From Heterohyrax brucei (taxonomy: Eukaryota; Chordata; Mammalia; Hyracoidea; Procaviidae), in the NCBI GenBank assembly GCA_028571685.1, contig CM053141.1:72215833-72279832 (forward strand): a stretch of 64,000 nt of DNA, in the 5' to 3' direction. Positions 1 to 11,318 of this stretch are shown piece after piece. Every line of letters starts with the position of its first letter. Within the stretch, counting starts at the first letter, position 1. The notes beneath the pieces were generated by a model, which had not been told where the DNA came from, made no database searches, and saw only the letters and a list, made by a program, of their open reading frames with translations. Made by a program: the position numbers and the translations under genes.

Positions 1-470
1 ATGTCTTTCACCAAGAGAAATTTATTTCCTCACAGTAAAGTAAGTAAAAAGTACAAATTCGAGGCATATGTTCCAGGGGGAAGATTCCCTCTCCTTCAGT
101 TCCGGAGGGAGGTTCTTCTCGCGCATCTTCCCCTGGACTAGGAGCTTCTCTGTTCAGGTACCCTAGGTCTAAAGGACGAGGTCTGCTCCCAGCACTGCTT
201 TCCCAGTTGTATGAGCTCCCCCTCTGTCTGCTCACTTCTCTCTTTCATATCCCAAAAGAAATTGGCTCAAAACAATCCAATTCTGTAGACTGAGTCTTGC
301 CTCATCAACACAACAGCCGTCTACCCCATTTCATTAACATCCTAGAGAGGATTTACAACACCAAAGAAAATAGCATCAGATGACAAAATAGACAATCTTA
401 CAATATCGAGAATCATGGGCCAGCCAGATCGATACACGCATTTTGAGGAGGCCACAGTTCAATCTGTGAT
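1..470 (-). mobile_element. Old LTR (ERVL/MaLR-like), left end cut by window
   Basis: Read on the minus strand, the segment starts with a degenerate version of the TGTCATGGATTGAATTGTG start seen in the LTR at 36.7-37.25 kb and ends with an AATAAA signal near position 20-30. The outer 120 bases (about 350-470) match the corresponding end of that second LTR; the middle differs. No internal retroviral sequence is visible beside it, so it reads as a decayed solo LTR. The family name is by eye only. Confidence 0.6.
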
Positions 471-540
471 AGAGGGTAACAGAAAAAAAGAGTAGAAGGT
501 GAAAGGCTGAGCCCAAGAAGTTCACGTAAGAGCTTTCTTT

Positions 541-1163
541 GTTGTTGTTGTTAGGTATTATTGAGCCAGCTCTAACTTATAGCAAACCCTGTGTGCAACA
601 GAATGAAACACTGCCCAGTCCTGCGACAATCCTCATGATTGTTGTTGTGCTGGAGCCCTTTGTTGTAGCTATTGTGTCAATCCATCTCCTTGAGGGTCTT
701 CTTTTTTGCTGACCTTCTGTCTTACCAAGCATATCTTTCTCCAGAAACTGGTCCCTTCTGATAACATATCCAAAGAATATGTGACAAAGTCTCCTCATTC
801 TTGCTTCTAAGGAGCATTCTGACTATACTTCTTCCAAGACAGATGATTTGTTCTTTTGGCAGTCCATAGTATACTCAATGTTCTTTATCAACAGCACAAC
901 TAAAAGGTGTCAATTCTTCTTCTTTATTCATTGTCCAGCTTTTGCTGCATATGGGGCTACTGAAAATACTATGGCTTGAGTCAGTTCTCAAAGTGACATC
1001 TTTGCTCTTTAATACGTGGCAGAGGTCTTTGTAGCATCAATGTGATGTGTTTTTTGATTTCTTGACTGCTGTTTCCACGAGTGTTGATTGTGAATCCAAG
1101 TACAATGAAATCCTTGACAACTTAAATCTTCTTTCTGTTTATCATGATGTTGTTTATTGGAGC
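541..1163 (-). mobile_element. RTE-clade LINE, 3' end fragment
   Basis: The minus strand encodes the C-terminal tail of an RTE reverse transcriptase ORF; residues such as HIFFGYVIRRDQ, LEKDMLGKTEGQ and RRWIDTIA are readable at about 798-600. The tail ends in GTTGTTGTTGTTAGG (plus-strand view), the family's short 3' repeat. It is 5'-truncated, like most retroposed LINEs, and has decayed. A second fragment of the same region lies at 26.75-27.31 kb, and three shorter 3' ends lie elsewhere. Confidence 0.8.
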
Positions 1164-1347
1164 TTGGTTTAAGTGTAGTGAAGGGTAAAGGGGCCAAAGG
1201 TAAGACTGGAATAATAACTTCTTGGAGCTAGAGAGAACCTTAAGAATTCATGTCTTTATATTTGGCTTTAGGAAGTAAATGACCAAATAACCCAGAAGAA
1301 ATGACTTTTGATCCTCTTTTCAGTACTACCAAATGTGCAGACTCTAG

Positions 1348-1507
1348 AGCGCTGGTGCAGCCGTGGCTAAGAGCTTCAGCTGCTAACCTTTAAAAAGTCA
1401 GCAGTTGAAATTTACCAGCCTCACTCCTTGGAAATTCTATGAGACAGTTTTGCTCTGTCCTATGGACCCACTGTAGGTCAGAATCTACTCAACAACAATA
1501 ACAGCAG
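1348..1507 (+). mobile_element. AfroSINE, short (HSP-like) form
   Basis: The head GCTGGTGCAGCCGTGGCTAA is followed by CAGCTGCTAACC (the tRNA anticodon-arm region), a B-box-like stretch, CTCCTTGGAAA, TTTGCTCTGTCCTATG, and the tail GTAGGTCAGAATCTACTCAA. It lacks the central segment present in longer copies such as the one at 57.1 kb. The head resembles tRNA-Asn, and the tail resembles the RTE LINE 3' end. Confidence 0.85.
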
Positions 1508-1799
1508 GCATGGGGTACAGACTCTATAACCATGTTTAACAACTAGCATACAGTCAAATACCTCTTGATGCTAAACAAAATCTTTTCCTGTTAGTCTTCC
1601 ACAGTCATTAAAATGATTTGCACATTAGGGATTTAACAAGAATTTGTATTACTTGAACACCCTGAAGGGTGATGAGGAAAGGAAAGTGTGTTTCCTACGC
1701 TAAAGATACTAAGGCAGGAGTTGAGAGGACAAGAATTGCCACTTGAATAAATTCCTATCAAAGACAACTGTCCTCAAATCACCTTGTGCCTTAGTAGGA
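1508..1799. other. Unassigned AT-rich spacer
   Basis: No repeat or coding signature recognised. Confidence 0.4.
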
Positions 1800-1985
1800 A
1801 CAGCACTAGAATAGAAGTTAAGACACCTGGGCTCTCGTCCCAACCTGACCACTACACAGGTATGTAGACCCCACAAATTCAATTTCTCCACACCTCCATT
1901 TCCTTCTTGGTAATATGTGGTGGTGAAATAGACAGTGAGTGTTTAACTTAAAAATCCCTGAATACTGTTAGCTCTTCCTTTCTAA
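1800..1985 (+). mobile_element. MIR SINE, old
   Basis: The run AAGACACCTGGGCTCTCGTC, then CAACCTGACCACTACACAGG, then TTCAATTTCTCCACACCTCC follows the MIR core (CTGGGTTC..CTCTGCCACT..CTCAGTTTCC) with heavy divergence. Confidence 0.6.
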
Positions 1986-3635
1986 TATTCCACAATTGGC
2001 CACTTAGTTTTATTTTTGTTTTGTTTTTTTTTTTTTAATTCCCTGACACAGTCTTAACAGCTCGGTTGTCCCATACTTCAATTATGTTTATGTTTCATTT
2101 TACCATAAAACATATTGACCAAAACTGGAAACCATATTTTAATAGAACTTTGACTAATGCTGAAATCAACAAAAGAATTATTCCTGGTCCTTGAATGTAA
2201 CTCTTCTTTCACGACTTCTCAATATCAACTCTCTCTTTCCTCATAATGGAAATTTGGCTAAAAAAATTGTAACTCAAAATAAGACTGAATACAACATGCC
2301 ATAAAAACATGAATAAACTGGTAGAGAACTCAATAACATTTGCAATCAACCTAAAATTAAAAATACTTATTTCTATATGAAGCAAATTAACTAAATAATT
2401 GACAATATCCTCTACCCTTGATTTTTATTGAAGTAATGCTTCTTTTAGAAAGAATTGGATATTTTGCCACATTTGGGAGGGAAACATGACATAGTGCAAA
2501 TTATTATGCATAAAAACAATCCTAATCTTTTCTTCCAGTGACTCTGAGTGTCAGACACAGCTTGTGTGCGTAGACTCATCATTCAGAAGGTAATATTTCA
2601 GTGGATCTGGTGCATTCCTGCATGTCTGAGGCTAAACCTGTCACATGGCTCCTGGACCTACAGTGGCTTTAAATTTCATGCCAAGAGTTTACATACAAAA
2701 TAATATATATTTTTAAAGGTAAGGATTATCTTTGTTTAAAAATAGTAGTTCTCTATTAGAAAAAGCACTAGATGATGTAATTGCCACATATAGCACTTCA
2801 ATTTGAAGGGATCAGGTTCAAGTCCCAAATTCTCAGACACTGGATAAGGAGAGGCTACATATGTTAAAGAAATAATAAGCTTCATCTTCAGGAAAGAATT
2901 TGTCCATCTAACTTTGCAGTACATTTTGTTGGTGGATTATGTCTCCTTGATAGGAGAATCAAAAAAGCTACCTACCTCACAAACACTGATCTTAGTAAAT
3001 GAAAAGGAAATCTGAAGTATTTCAATTACGTTGGTAATTAGTTGACACATAAATACTACTGAGTAATTAATTTGGGGGAGTAAACGTGCATTTGTTTACT
3101 TTGCATATAACACAAACAGCAGAGAACTGTATGAAGTGGTAAGATGATTCAGAGATTGATTATTCAAAGTCTTGGTGAAATGAACATTTTGCTTACGCAT
3201 GATCTTTCAGAACACAAACTAGACGGTAGGGAAACAAAATGTGACCGAGGGGACAGGAGATTTACGAACATTTTGGAAAACCTAACAGGTGAAGCCACCA
3301 GTTTCTTATTTTTATCCTCACGAAGTAGAGTTTTTCATCCAGGCTTCACATTCCTCAGGCTAGGACATGATTAAACACCGTATCTTTTAAAACATTTTAC
3401 TATTCCAAGCTGAGGAATATATATAAATAACCCCTTTCCAGCTACCACTCCTCAGCCTGGAATTCAAACCGAGTGCCTTCTGGGCTTCTGTCTGCTGTTG
3501 ACCAGATTCTGCATACAGGCGAAGCAATGCTGCCTAGCCAAGCAGCCAGTGAATCTGGATGGAGGTGGCAGAGAGTGACTGGTGAAGGTGGTCAGAAAGA
3601 GCAGTCCCCAAGATGGAACCCATGTGTTTTTCTTG
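1986..3635. other. Long stretch with no recognised element
   Basis: AT-rich, with a T-run at about 2022-2036. I see no SINE, LINE or LTR signature and no convincing exon. The 76-codon frame at 3144-3374 has no family features and is most likely chance. Confidence 0.4.
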
Positions 3636-4510
3636 TCTTGGTATTTTTTTTTAATTGTGGCAAAAAATATATATCAAAACATTTGCTGTTTCAATCATTG
3701 CTACATCCAGGATTCAGTGACGTTAATTACATTCGTATGTTTTGCAACCGTCACCACTATCTGGTTCCAAATTTTTTCATCCCACCCTTAGCAGGAATTC
3801 AGTGTCCCTTAAGAAATAGTTCCTTCTTTCCTCCCTGCACCAGCCTCTGACAACCACTAGGTTTCTATGCATTTGTCTATTATACATGTCGCATGTAAGC
3901 ATGATTATATAATGTTTGTCATTTTGTGACTGATGTATTTCACTCAGCATGATGTTTTCATGGCTCATCCATGCGTTGGCATGTATGAGTGCTTGATTTC
4001 TCTTTATGGCTAAATAGTATCGTGTTCCATAGATATACCATACTTCGTTCATCCATTTATTGAGGGTCAGTTGGTCATTTCCACTTTGGAGCTACTATGA
4101 ATAGTGCTGCAATGAACGTTGCCTTATTGGTAGTTCTTCTCCGTCATATGTTGTCGCTGTGAGTTGTGATCGACTCAGTAGCACCCAGCATCAACAACTA
4201 ATGATGTCAAATATTTTTTCATGTGCTTATTCGTCATTTGTGTCTCTTCTTTGGTTGAGTATCTATTTAAGGCCTTTGCCCATTTTTTGATTGAATTGTT
4301 TGCCTTTTTTGTTTTTGGTTATAGGAGTTCTTTACATATTCTAAATAGTATACCTATATCAGTTACATGATCGACAAGTGTTTTCTCCTGTCTGTAGGTT
4401 GCTTCTTTACTTTGTTGATAAAGTCTTTTATTATACAAAAGTTTTTTATTTTGATGAAGTCCATCAGAATAAACTTATTTTGTCTTTATTGTGCATGCTT
4501 TTTCAGTGTT

Positions 4511-4670
4511 ACAAAAAACTCACTGCTGTTGAGTCAGTTCTGACTCATAGCAAAACTACAGGACAAGGCAGAACTGCTACATGGGGTTTCTATGGAGTAC
4601 CCGGTGGACCTGAACAGCTAACCTTTTGGTGATGATCCAAACTCTTAGTCACTACAAAACCAGGGTCTCC
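4511..4670 (-). mobile_element. AfroSINE, short form, in old L1
   Basis: On the minus strand this is a nearly complete copy: the tail CACTGCTGTTGAGTCAGTTC lies at its left and the head (CTACAAAACCAGGGTCTCC) at its right. It lies inside the L1 fragment and is therefore younger than it. Confidence 0.85.
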
Positions 4671-4752
4671 TTTAGCATTATACATTTTATTAAATGCCTT
4701 TTTTGCATTGAGTGGTCATGTGGTTCTTTTCCTTTGTTCTGGTAATGTGGTA

Positions 4753-4907
4753 GGAACCCTGGTGATGCAATGGTTAAGAGTTTGGCTACTAACCAAAAAA
4801 GGTCAGCAGTTGGAATCTGCCACCTGCTCCTTGGAAACCTTGTGGGACAGTTTTACTCTGTCAATACAATCATTGTGAGTTGCAATCAACTCGACAGCAT
4901 AGAGTAT
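4753..4907 (+). mobile_element. AfroSINE, short form, with target duplication
   Basis: Starts GGAACCCTGGTGATGCAATG and ends TCGACAGCATAGAGTAT. It is flanked by TAATGTGGTA (4743-4752) and TAATGTGATA (4908-4917), a 10-base duplication with one mismatch. Removing the insert restores continuous L1 sequence. Confidence 0.9.
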
Positions 4908-5263
4908 TAATGTGATATATTACATGGATTGACTTTCTAATGTTGAGCCACCCTTTATACCAACAATAAATGCTACTTAATCATGGTATATGATCTTTTT
5001 AATACGCTGTTAGATTCAACTGGCTGATATTTTGTTGAGGATTTTCACATCTATATCCATAACAAATACTGGTGTATAATTTTCTTGTGATGTTCTTGTC
5101 TGCTTTTGGTGTCAGAGTAATGTTGGCCTCACAGAATGAGTTCTACTTTTGGAAGTGCTGAAAAAGAATTGGTGTCCATTTTTCTGGTAGTATTTGGTAG
5201 AATTCCCCAATGAAGTCACCTGGCCCAAGGCTTTTTCTTTATTGGAAGGTTTTTCATTCTGGA

Positions 5264-5439
5264 GAATTTCACACGGCGAGCGGCCTCGAGCTGGGAGGTG
5301 GGGCTGGATCCAGCTCTGACCTGCGCCTCTAATCTTGCCTTCCACTGCTTCCCTGTATACCACTGACGCTGACTGGTCCTTTTACCCTCACACTGGCATT
5401 TAAATTTCTGCTTCTGTGTTTTTCTCACACCATGAAGCT
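5264..5439. other. Unassigned, locally CpG-rich edge
   Basis: Just past the L1 break, ACACGGCGAGCGGCCTCGAG holds four CpGs in 20 bases, unusual for this window. No element recognised. Confidence 0.35.
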
Positions 5440-5560
5440 CTTGCTCCCTCATCTAAGTATTATTCTCACTCAAATCTCAATTCACATGTCACTACCTTCC
5501 AAAACAATTTCCCTGAAAATCATGAATCCATCTCTTTATAGCTATAGGCTTTAAATTACC
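5440..5560 (+). mobile_element. L2 LINE, 3' fragment
   Basis: CTCACTCAAATCTCAATTCA and the following CAATTTCCCTGAAAATC fit the L2 region that reads 'caagctcaaatgtcacctcc..gaagccttccctga' in the family consensus. Confidence 0.5.
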
Positions 5561-5794
5561 TGCAGCAGACTGAAAGGCCAATATTAGATCACCATCCCAG
5601 ATTCACAGAATAGGAATCTCTGGCAGCAAGAACAAAAAGCCTTTATTCCTTAATAAGCTCAAAGGTGATAGTAATACTCACTAAGGTTTGAAAAGCTCTT
5701 CTACAGTCTCAGCGCTCATTTTTTCCTCAGTACCCTTGTGGCAGATACCATCAATCAATATCCTGACAATATCTTCCACCAACGGCTCCTTCTT

Positions 5795-5934
5795 AGTGGT
5801 TCTCAAACTTTGGTGTGAATCAGAATATTTTGGAATGCTAATAGACAACACCGGGACCCAGGTCTCATGAGTAAGGTTTTTCACTTCTGCCGAGTACCCA
5901 GGTGATTTTGATTTACACTAAAATCTGAAAACTC
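5795..5934 (+). mobile_element. MER5-type hAT DNA transposon
   Basis: Starts TAGTGGTTCTCAAACTTTGG, the terminal repeat of MER5 elements, continues AATCAGAATATTTTGGAA, has CCCAGGTGATTTTGATTT in the middle, and closes with a decayed TCTGAAAACTCTTG. Short and non-autonomous. Confidence 0.7.
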
Positions 5935-7154
5935 TTGTCCTCGATTACTTGTTGTTATTTTCCGACTATGGCCTGGGTCCTCAATTAAGTTGTAAGTCCT
6001 CGTAGGACAAAGGGTCAAGTTTATACCCACCTAGTGCTTTTGCCTCAGTGAGTTTGACTAAACTTTGATTTTTTTTTAACGTGTTAATGAAATGAACAAT
6101 TGTCTCATATACAGTGTTTCATAAGGATAGCAGGAGAATATGCTAGACATGGTAGCCATTCAACAAAAATAAAGAGTTTCAATGGTAACATTACAGATGA
6201 TGAAGGAAATAGTGATGTTAAACACTTGATTCACGTTACATTTTAAGTTTCTGGAGTGTAAGTTGGCTTCTGGCAAATATCTACCCACAGAATTGTTCTG
6301 TGGTCCTTTGACTCAGGAGTGGTTTATAAATACCTTCTCTATTGAAAGTACTGAGCCTCAGAGAATATGAAACAACAAGAAGCGTGGGTGTGCCCTTGGG
6401 GAGTGCACACAGCTAAGGTAAGATCTAACTACTGTTTCTCTTTCTTTTTCACAAGAATCTGCTCCTTCCTCTCCTAACACCTATGGCTGGAAAAACTTAA
6501 TGTATTTCCTCCATTTGAAACCAATATTTCCAAAAGTAAGGCCCTTGACCTCTCACTCTTTCTAGAATCATTTCCTTTCCCCAATGAAGAGAATAGCACT
6601 GTACAACTGTCCAACCACCAGATTTTAGAATCATCTTTAATTTTAATTCTTCTTTGTTCCCAGAGTCCAGCTGTCACCAAGTCTTACACAGGATTAGCTT
6701 CGTGAGCATGTGATCCGTGCAGTCACTTAGGATCCCATGTTTCTCAATGCCTCATGCTGGTGTAGTACACTGTTGTCATTTTCTTGAAAATCTTAATAAT
6801 TTTTGAACAATTAGCCCCACATTTTCATTCTGCACCTGCCCTGACAAATAGGTGACTGCTCTGCTAGGTGACTTCATGGCAGTACCTTTCAAGTTGGTTC
6901 TGGTTTCTACATCCTACATTCGTTCTGGCTGCAGACATTGTCATCTCAAACATGGGCACCTGTATCACTGTCTTCCATTCCTGTAACAGCTCTTTCCTTC
7001 AATCTACTTGACATTCCAGTGAGTTTCCCTGCAACAACCAGACAATGTTTTATGATGCAAAATGCACTTGGGGACATGGGTAGTGGGAAAGTGAATCAGG
7101 ACAGCCTCTGTGGCAGGCAGCTGGCAATTTTTATGAAAATTTTAAATGCACACT
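5935..7154. other. No recognised element
   Basis: About 1.2 kb without a repeat family or exon that I can name. The small open frames at 6474-6680 (minus) and 6938-7162 (plus) show no protein-family features. Confidence 0.4.
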
Positions 7155-7540
7155 TGCTATAATCTAGCAATTCTATCTCTAGGAATTCCCCATGCGGGGA
7201 CAAATTGTTTAAGGTTCTACATGCAGAAATATTCATTGTGTTATCTACAATTGAAAAAGCTGACTAGCAAATTAAATACCCCAAAATAGACAAGCCAAGC
7301 CAAGCCAATATATATAAATATATATATATATGAATATATATATGCTTGCATATGCCTAGGACATGTCTAGAGGTAAACACAGAAAACAGAATAGCCATTG
7401 ATTCTAAGAAAAGGGACTGGAATGAGGCTGGGTGAAGATTTTTGTTTTTATTGTATACCCTGTGGCACAGTTTGAATTCTGTCTTGCTTGTTTTACCACA
7501 TGTTAGTATTTTTCAATCACAAAGTTAAATTTTTAAAAAT
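7155..7540 (+). mobile_element. Old L1 fragment, ORF2 end and 3'UTR
   Basis: AATCTAGCAATTCTATCTCT matches the L1 'cccagcaattccactcctagg' motif near the ORF2 C-terminus, followed by ATTCATTGTGTTATCTACAA. An AT microsatellite interrupts it at 7309-7347. Confidence 0.6.
7282..7347. repeat. CCAAG pentamer and (TA)n microsatellite
   Basis: Three CCAAG units (AAGCCAAGCCAAGCCAATAT) run into an interrupted (TA)n tract of about 40 bases. Confidence 0.85.
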
Positions 7541-7582
7541 GTATTACGGTTTTCTTGAAAACTCTTGTGGTATAAGGTGAAA

Positions 7583-8032
7583 AAACTGATCCACTGAGGT
7601 GGCAAGTTCTAATCCATGGAATCTATAAGTGTTACCTTAAATAGAAACAGTCTGTGCAGATAAGATTAAAGTAAGGATATTGCAGTGGAGTGTTTATCGT
7701 GTGTTATCTGTATGATTCCTACTTACAATCACATGTATCTTTCTAAAAGGGAGGCAAAGGGATGTTTGAACACACACACGGCACATACTAGGAGAAAGCG
7801 ACAAGAAGATGGGGCAGAGAGAGATGTGAAGAGCTAGGTTTGAATACTGAGAAGTTGTGGCCACAAGTCAAGGAGAGCTGGCAGCCCCCGCCAGCTGGAC
7901 GGGGCAAGGAATGGATACTTCCTTAGAGCCCCTGCCAGCACCTTGATTTCAGCCCACCATGACAGATTTTCACTGTTTTAAGCCACTAAGTTTGTGGTAA
8001 TTTGTTACAGCATCCACAGGAAACAAATACTC
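7583..8032 (+). mobile_element. MaLR LTR (MLT1-like)
   Basis: The 3' part is clear: CACCTTGATTTCAGCCCACC, then TTTTAAGCCACTAAGTTTGT, then GGTAATTTGTTACAGCATCC, ending AGGAAACAAATAC as in MLT1. The upstream half (CAGATAAGATTAAAGTAAGG and AAAGGGAGGCAAAGGGA) follows the same consensus more loosely. It stands as a solo LTR; it is mammal-wide in age and diverged. Confidence 0.75.
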
Positions 8033-8080
8033 CTCTCAATTAATAGAACGTGAAAGAAAAATGTCGCTTAGGATTTAACA

Positions 8081-8248
8081 AACCAAAAAGGCAAACCTAT
8101 TGCCCTTGAGTTGATTCCTGCTCATAGCAATCCTACAGGACAGACTAGAACAGTCCCATAGAGCTTCCAAGGAGTGCCTGTCAAGTCAAACTGTTAATCT
8201 TTTGGTTAGCAGCCATAGCACTTAACCACTATGCCACCAGGGTTTAGG
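8081..8248 (-). mobile_element. AfroSINE, short form
   Basis: From tail to head (plus view): ACCTATTGCCCTTGAGTTGA, TCCCATAGAGCTTCCAAGGA, TTTTGGTTAGCAGCCATAGC, CACCAGGGTTT. The flanks CTTAGGATTTAAC and TTTAGGATTATTAAC look like a decayed target duplication. Confidence 0.88.
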
Positions 8249-8946
8249 ATTATTAACCTAAAAACTGCAAGGATGACAAACACTAGAGTGGTCACATTTC
8301 TGGGAGGAGATCTGTAGTAGATGCCTACCACAGAGAGGCTGTAATCAGAAGGCGTGACTGTGGAAATGAACAAGGAAACAAAGGTTCAAAAGCCAACTTG
8401 AATAAACAATTGAAAGAATATTGAATAAAACACTTTCAGATCTGTAAAAATAGCGATGAAGAAAGTCTTTTTAATAGATAGTGCTAGGTTAATTGGATAT
8501 CCACTCAGAAAAAAATTAAACTTCAACCCCTACTTTGTACCATAAGCAAACATCAACTCCAGATAGGTTACAGACTTTAGCATGAAAGGTAAAACAAAAT
8601 TTCCAGATGAAAATATAAGGAACAATTTTGTGGCTTTGCAGCAGGCAAAGTTCTCTTAAAAGAATGCCAAGTTTCAATTGTAAAATAAACAAACAAACAA
8701 AAAAACCGAAGACAGTGGTAAAAATAAACTTGCCCAGTAGGAGATGTGCTAATATCTATGTCTGAGATAAGATTCGTATCCTGAATATGTAAAGAACTCC
8801 TTTAAATCAAGAAGAGATGGGCAAAAACTTGAACTCACACTTCACACAGAAGATCTCTAGATGGCCAAAAAACAAATGAAAAGGTTCTCATCTTTGGTAA
8901 TCATCATAAAATACTTACACTACAATGAGATAGTGCTATGTACCCA

Positions 8947-9118
8947 CAAAAAAAGAAAAAGAAACCTACTACTATCAAGTCAATTCCAAATCACAGCGAT
9001 CCTATAGGTCAGAGTAGAATTGACCCCTATAGATTTTACAAGGAACACCTGGCAGATTAGAACTGTCTACCTTTTCGTTAACAGACATAGCACTTGACCT
9101 CTATACCACCAGGGTTTC
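8947..9118 (-). mobile_element. AfroSINE, short form, with perfect 11-base target duplication
   Basis: Flanked by CTATGTACCCA at 8936-8946 and again at 9119-9129. An A-rich tail (AAAAAAAGAAAAAGAAACC in plus view) lies on the left, as expected for a minus-strand retroposon. Inserted into the L1 relic. Confidence 0.92.
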
Positions 9119-9310
9119 CTATGTACCCATAGAATAGAATGGGTAAAAACTAAATAAGATGGACAATGTCAACTATTTCTGAGGATGTGAAGAATCTAGA
9201 GGTTTATATACTCCTAGTTAAAATGTAAATTAGTACAACTATTTTGCAAACTGTTTGGATTTTGTAATGTCTTCCAAAGCTGACTATGTATGCATAACCT
9301 CTGATCAATT

Positions 9311-9533
9311 CCTGGAGAAGAAAATCATGCTTGGTAAAGCAGAAGGTCAGCAAAAAAAAGGGAAGACCCTCAACAAGAAGGATTGACACGATCACTACAA
9401 TAATACACTTAATAACATGTATAATAACTATAGTAGGCATGGCAGATGACTGGGCAAGGTTTTGTTCTGTTGTACATGGGGTTGCTACAAGTAGAAACTG
9501 ACCTGCCAGCACCTAATAACAACGATGACATGA
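9311..9533 (+). mobile_element. RTE-clade LINE, 3' end, in old L1
   Basis: CTGGAGAAGAAAATCATGCT, then AAGACCCTCAACAAGAAGGA, TTTTGTTCTGTTGTACATGG, and the tail CACCTAATAACAACGATGAC match the RTE terminus; only about 220 bases were copied. The tail TGCTACAAGTAGAAACTGACC corresponds to the AfroSINE tail. Confidence 0.8.
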
Positions 9534-9984
9534 ACCATCAACACCACTCTAACACACACATATACGTTTGTCAAGGGATGTGTGCTAGAGGATTCACAGC
9601 AGCTCTAATTCGTAATAGTCTCCAGCTGGAAATTAATAGAATGGAAATACAAATTATATGTATCTACATCATGGAATACTCTTCACCAATGGAAACAAAT
9701 AATGGATGCTTCTCACACATGAAAGGAGCCAGACTTGAAGAACGGATACTGTGTGGTTCTACTTATATGCATGGCAAAGCAAAAGTCAAATCCTGTCTGC
9801 TGTCGGAAAACTAGGTAGTGGTTACCCCGAGGGGCAGCAGTGACTCTAAGGAAGCTTAGGAGTATGAAGAATTTTCTGTAGGGAAAAGTTATTATTTGTT
9901 CTTTTAATTGGATACTGATTACATGAAAGCATTCAGTTTGTAACAATTCAATCTGTCTACATGTGCACATATTAAAACTAAATG

Positions 9985-10177
9985 AGTTGCTGTTGAGTGA
10001 CTCAAGAGACCATGTGTTGCAAAGTATAACTGTGCTCCATCAAGTTTTCAAGACTGTGACTTTTTAGCACCAGATTGCCAGATCTTTCTTCTGAGGCATC
10101 TCTGGGTGGGTTCAGACTGCCAATCCTTTGGTTAGTAGAGAAAAACTTAATCCACTTAAGCCACTCAGGGACTCCCT
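9985..10177 (-). mobile_element. AfroSINE, third structural form (AGAAGTAGATC-type centre)
   Basis: This copy has the alternative centre seen in plus view as GATTGCCAGATCTTTCTTCT and GAGGCATCTCTGGGTGGGTT, followed by the tRNA-like head CCACTCAGGGACTCC. The head of this form is the closest to tRNA-Asn (AACCGAAAGGTTGG..CCCACCCAGGGAC in better-preserved copies). Confidence 0.8.
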
Positions 10178-10307
10178 GTACGTGTTACATTCAAACAAAT
10201 TTTTAAGACCCAAAAGTCTGATGAAAGACACAGACACATGTATCTAAGACTGTATGTGTGTATTCCCACAAACCCGCATGCACGGAACAGTGCGCTTACC
10301 AAAATAC

Positions 10308-10472
10308 AAAACAACAAACCTGTTGCTGTTGGGTGGATTCTGATTCATAGTGACCCTACAGGACAGACTGGAAACTGCCTCATCGAGCTTCCAGGGGTCA
10401 CCTGGTCGAGAAGAGCCACTAACCTTTCGGTTAGCAACTGGAGCACTTACCCACCACACCACCAGGGTTTCC
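10308..10472 (-). mobile_element. AfroSINE, short form
   Basis: Well preserved: AACCTGTTGCTGTTGGGTGG, GACCCTACAGGACAGACTGG, CTAACCTTTCGGTTAGCAAC, CACCACCAGGGTTTCC. Confidence 0.9.
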
Positions 10473-11104
10473 ACACTGCTCTTAAGGAGAGCATAACTAG
10501 CTCAGCAAAAACATTTTAAAGCTAAGCACTGAAATTCCTTGCGCCTCCTGTACTGACTTTCCTTTTCTCCTAATTTTGTTAGAAGTCACACAAAGTTTGA
10601 TATTTAGGTATTTCAGTGCATTTCTCTTCATTCCATGAGAAAACAAGTAAACGTCACATGAAGACTTACAAGCCTCAGATGCAGTTCTGCAGACAGTTCT
10701 CAATCATCCTGTGCTCATTTCAAAGCCAGTCTCCTTGACTTGTCTTATTTTTAGATACCTGTGTAGTTGATTGTTCAAAATGCAGCCACTCCACCCACCT
10801 CCTCCTGCTTCTCTGCCAGAGCCTGTGTATTTGGGAGTTTACATTTTCATCTGTCCCAGAAGGACCATAATGATGTGGGGAATGAGCTGACATGGAAAGT
10901 GCAGCTGTAGAATTGGACAAAAATTCATGCCGGCAATGTCATGTTCAAAACTAATACCACTTAATTTGCAAAAGGAGCTTCAATACTTTCACCTCCAAGT
11001 CATTGCCCAAAGATCACAATCTTAAACCATAAGAAACATTGGCTGCCAAACTAAACAGCCTCCAAAGGTTATAAGATGCAGTACCCAGTTATGTAGTGTA
11101 AATC
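10473..11104. other. No recognised element
   Basis: Unique-looking sequence of moderate GC; no element or exon identified. Confidence 0.4.
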
Positions 11105-11300
11105 CAGGAACTCTCAAAAGGACATTCTCCAGACCAGCAGCATCAGCATCACCTGGATCCTTGTTAGAAATGAAATTACTCAGACTCAGACCCACTAAAT
11201 AATAAAAGCCCTGAGAACAGAGCCCATAAACCTGTTTTGTAATAAGCCTTCTCAGTCATTCTGATGTTGGCTGAAGTTTGAGAACCGCTGCTCTAAATTA
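11105..11300 (-). mobile_element. MER5A-type hAT DNA transposon
   Basis: CCAGCAGCATCAGCATCACC is the diagnostic internal motif, and AAGTTTGAGAACCGCTG is the terminal inverted repeat. The flanks GTGTAAAT and CTCTAAAT could be the eaten-away 8-base target duplication typical of hAT elements. Confidence 0.85.
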
Positions 11301-11318
11301 ACCACCTTCTATAAAGAG

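Larger units (their letters stand above)
3636..5263 (-). mobile_element. Old L1 (L1M-type) fragment, broken by SINEs
   Basis: 3636-4130 matches the antisense ORF2 end and 3'UTR of mammalian L1M elements; the minus strand reads fragments such as YYLAIKRN..LIHA..WMSHENIMLSE. A second 3'UTR-like block covers 4200-4505. The segments at 4672-4742 and 4918-5263 match the antisense reverse-transcriptase region (minus-strand reading of NILANTS..ILTP-type sequence around 5000-5200). The C-terminal ORF2 sequence expected between the two blocks is absent, so an internal deletion or rearrangement is likely. It is interrupted by a short RTE-tail-like piece (about 4140-4195) and two AfroSINEs. Confidence 0.75.
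8395..9980 (+). mobile_element. Old L1, 3' half, carrying two insertions
   Basis: The sequence follows the L1 ORF2 C-terminus and 3'UTR: a Lys/Asn-rich region at 8480-8900, GGATGTGAAGAATCTAGAGG at 9182, TCACAGCAGCTCTAATTCGT at 9595 (in L1 'catagcagcattattcataa'), and GGTAGTGGTTACCCCGAGGG at 9811. It is interrupted by an AfroSINE (8947-9118) and by an RTE 3' end (about 9311-9533), after which L1 resumes in register. Confidence 0.75.

Noticed and set aside
3473-3850. 125-codon plus-strand frame
   Set aside because: Its second half is antisense to an old L1 3'UTR, so it is a shadow frame.
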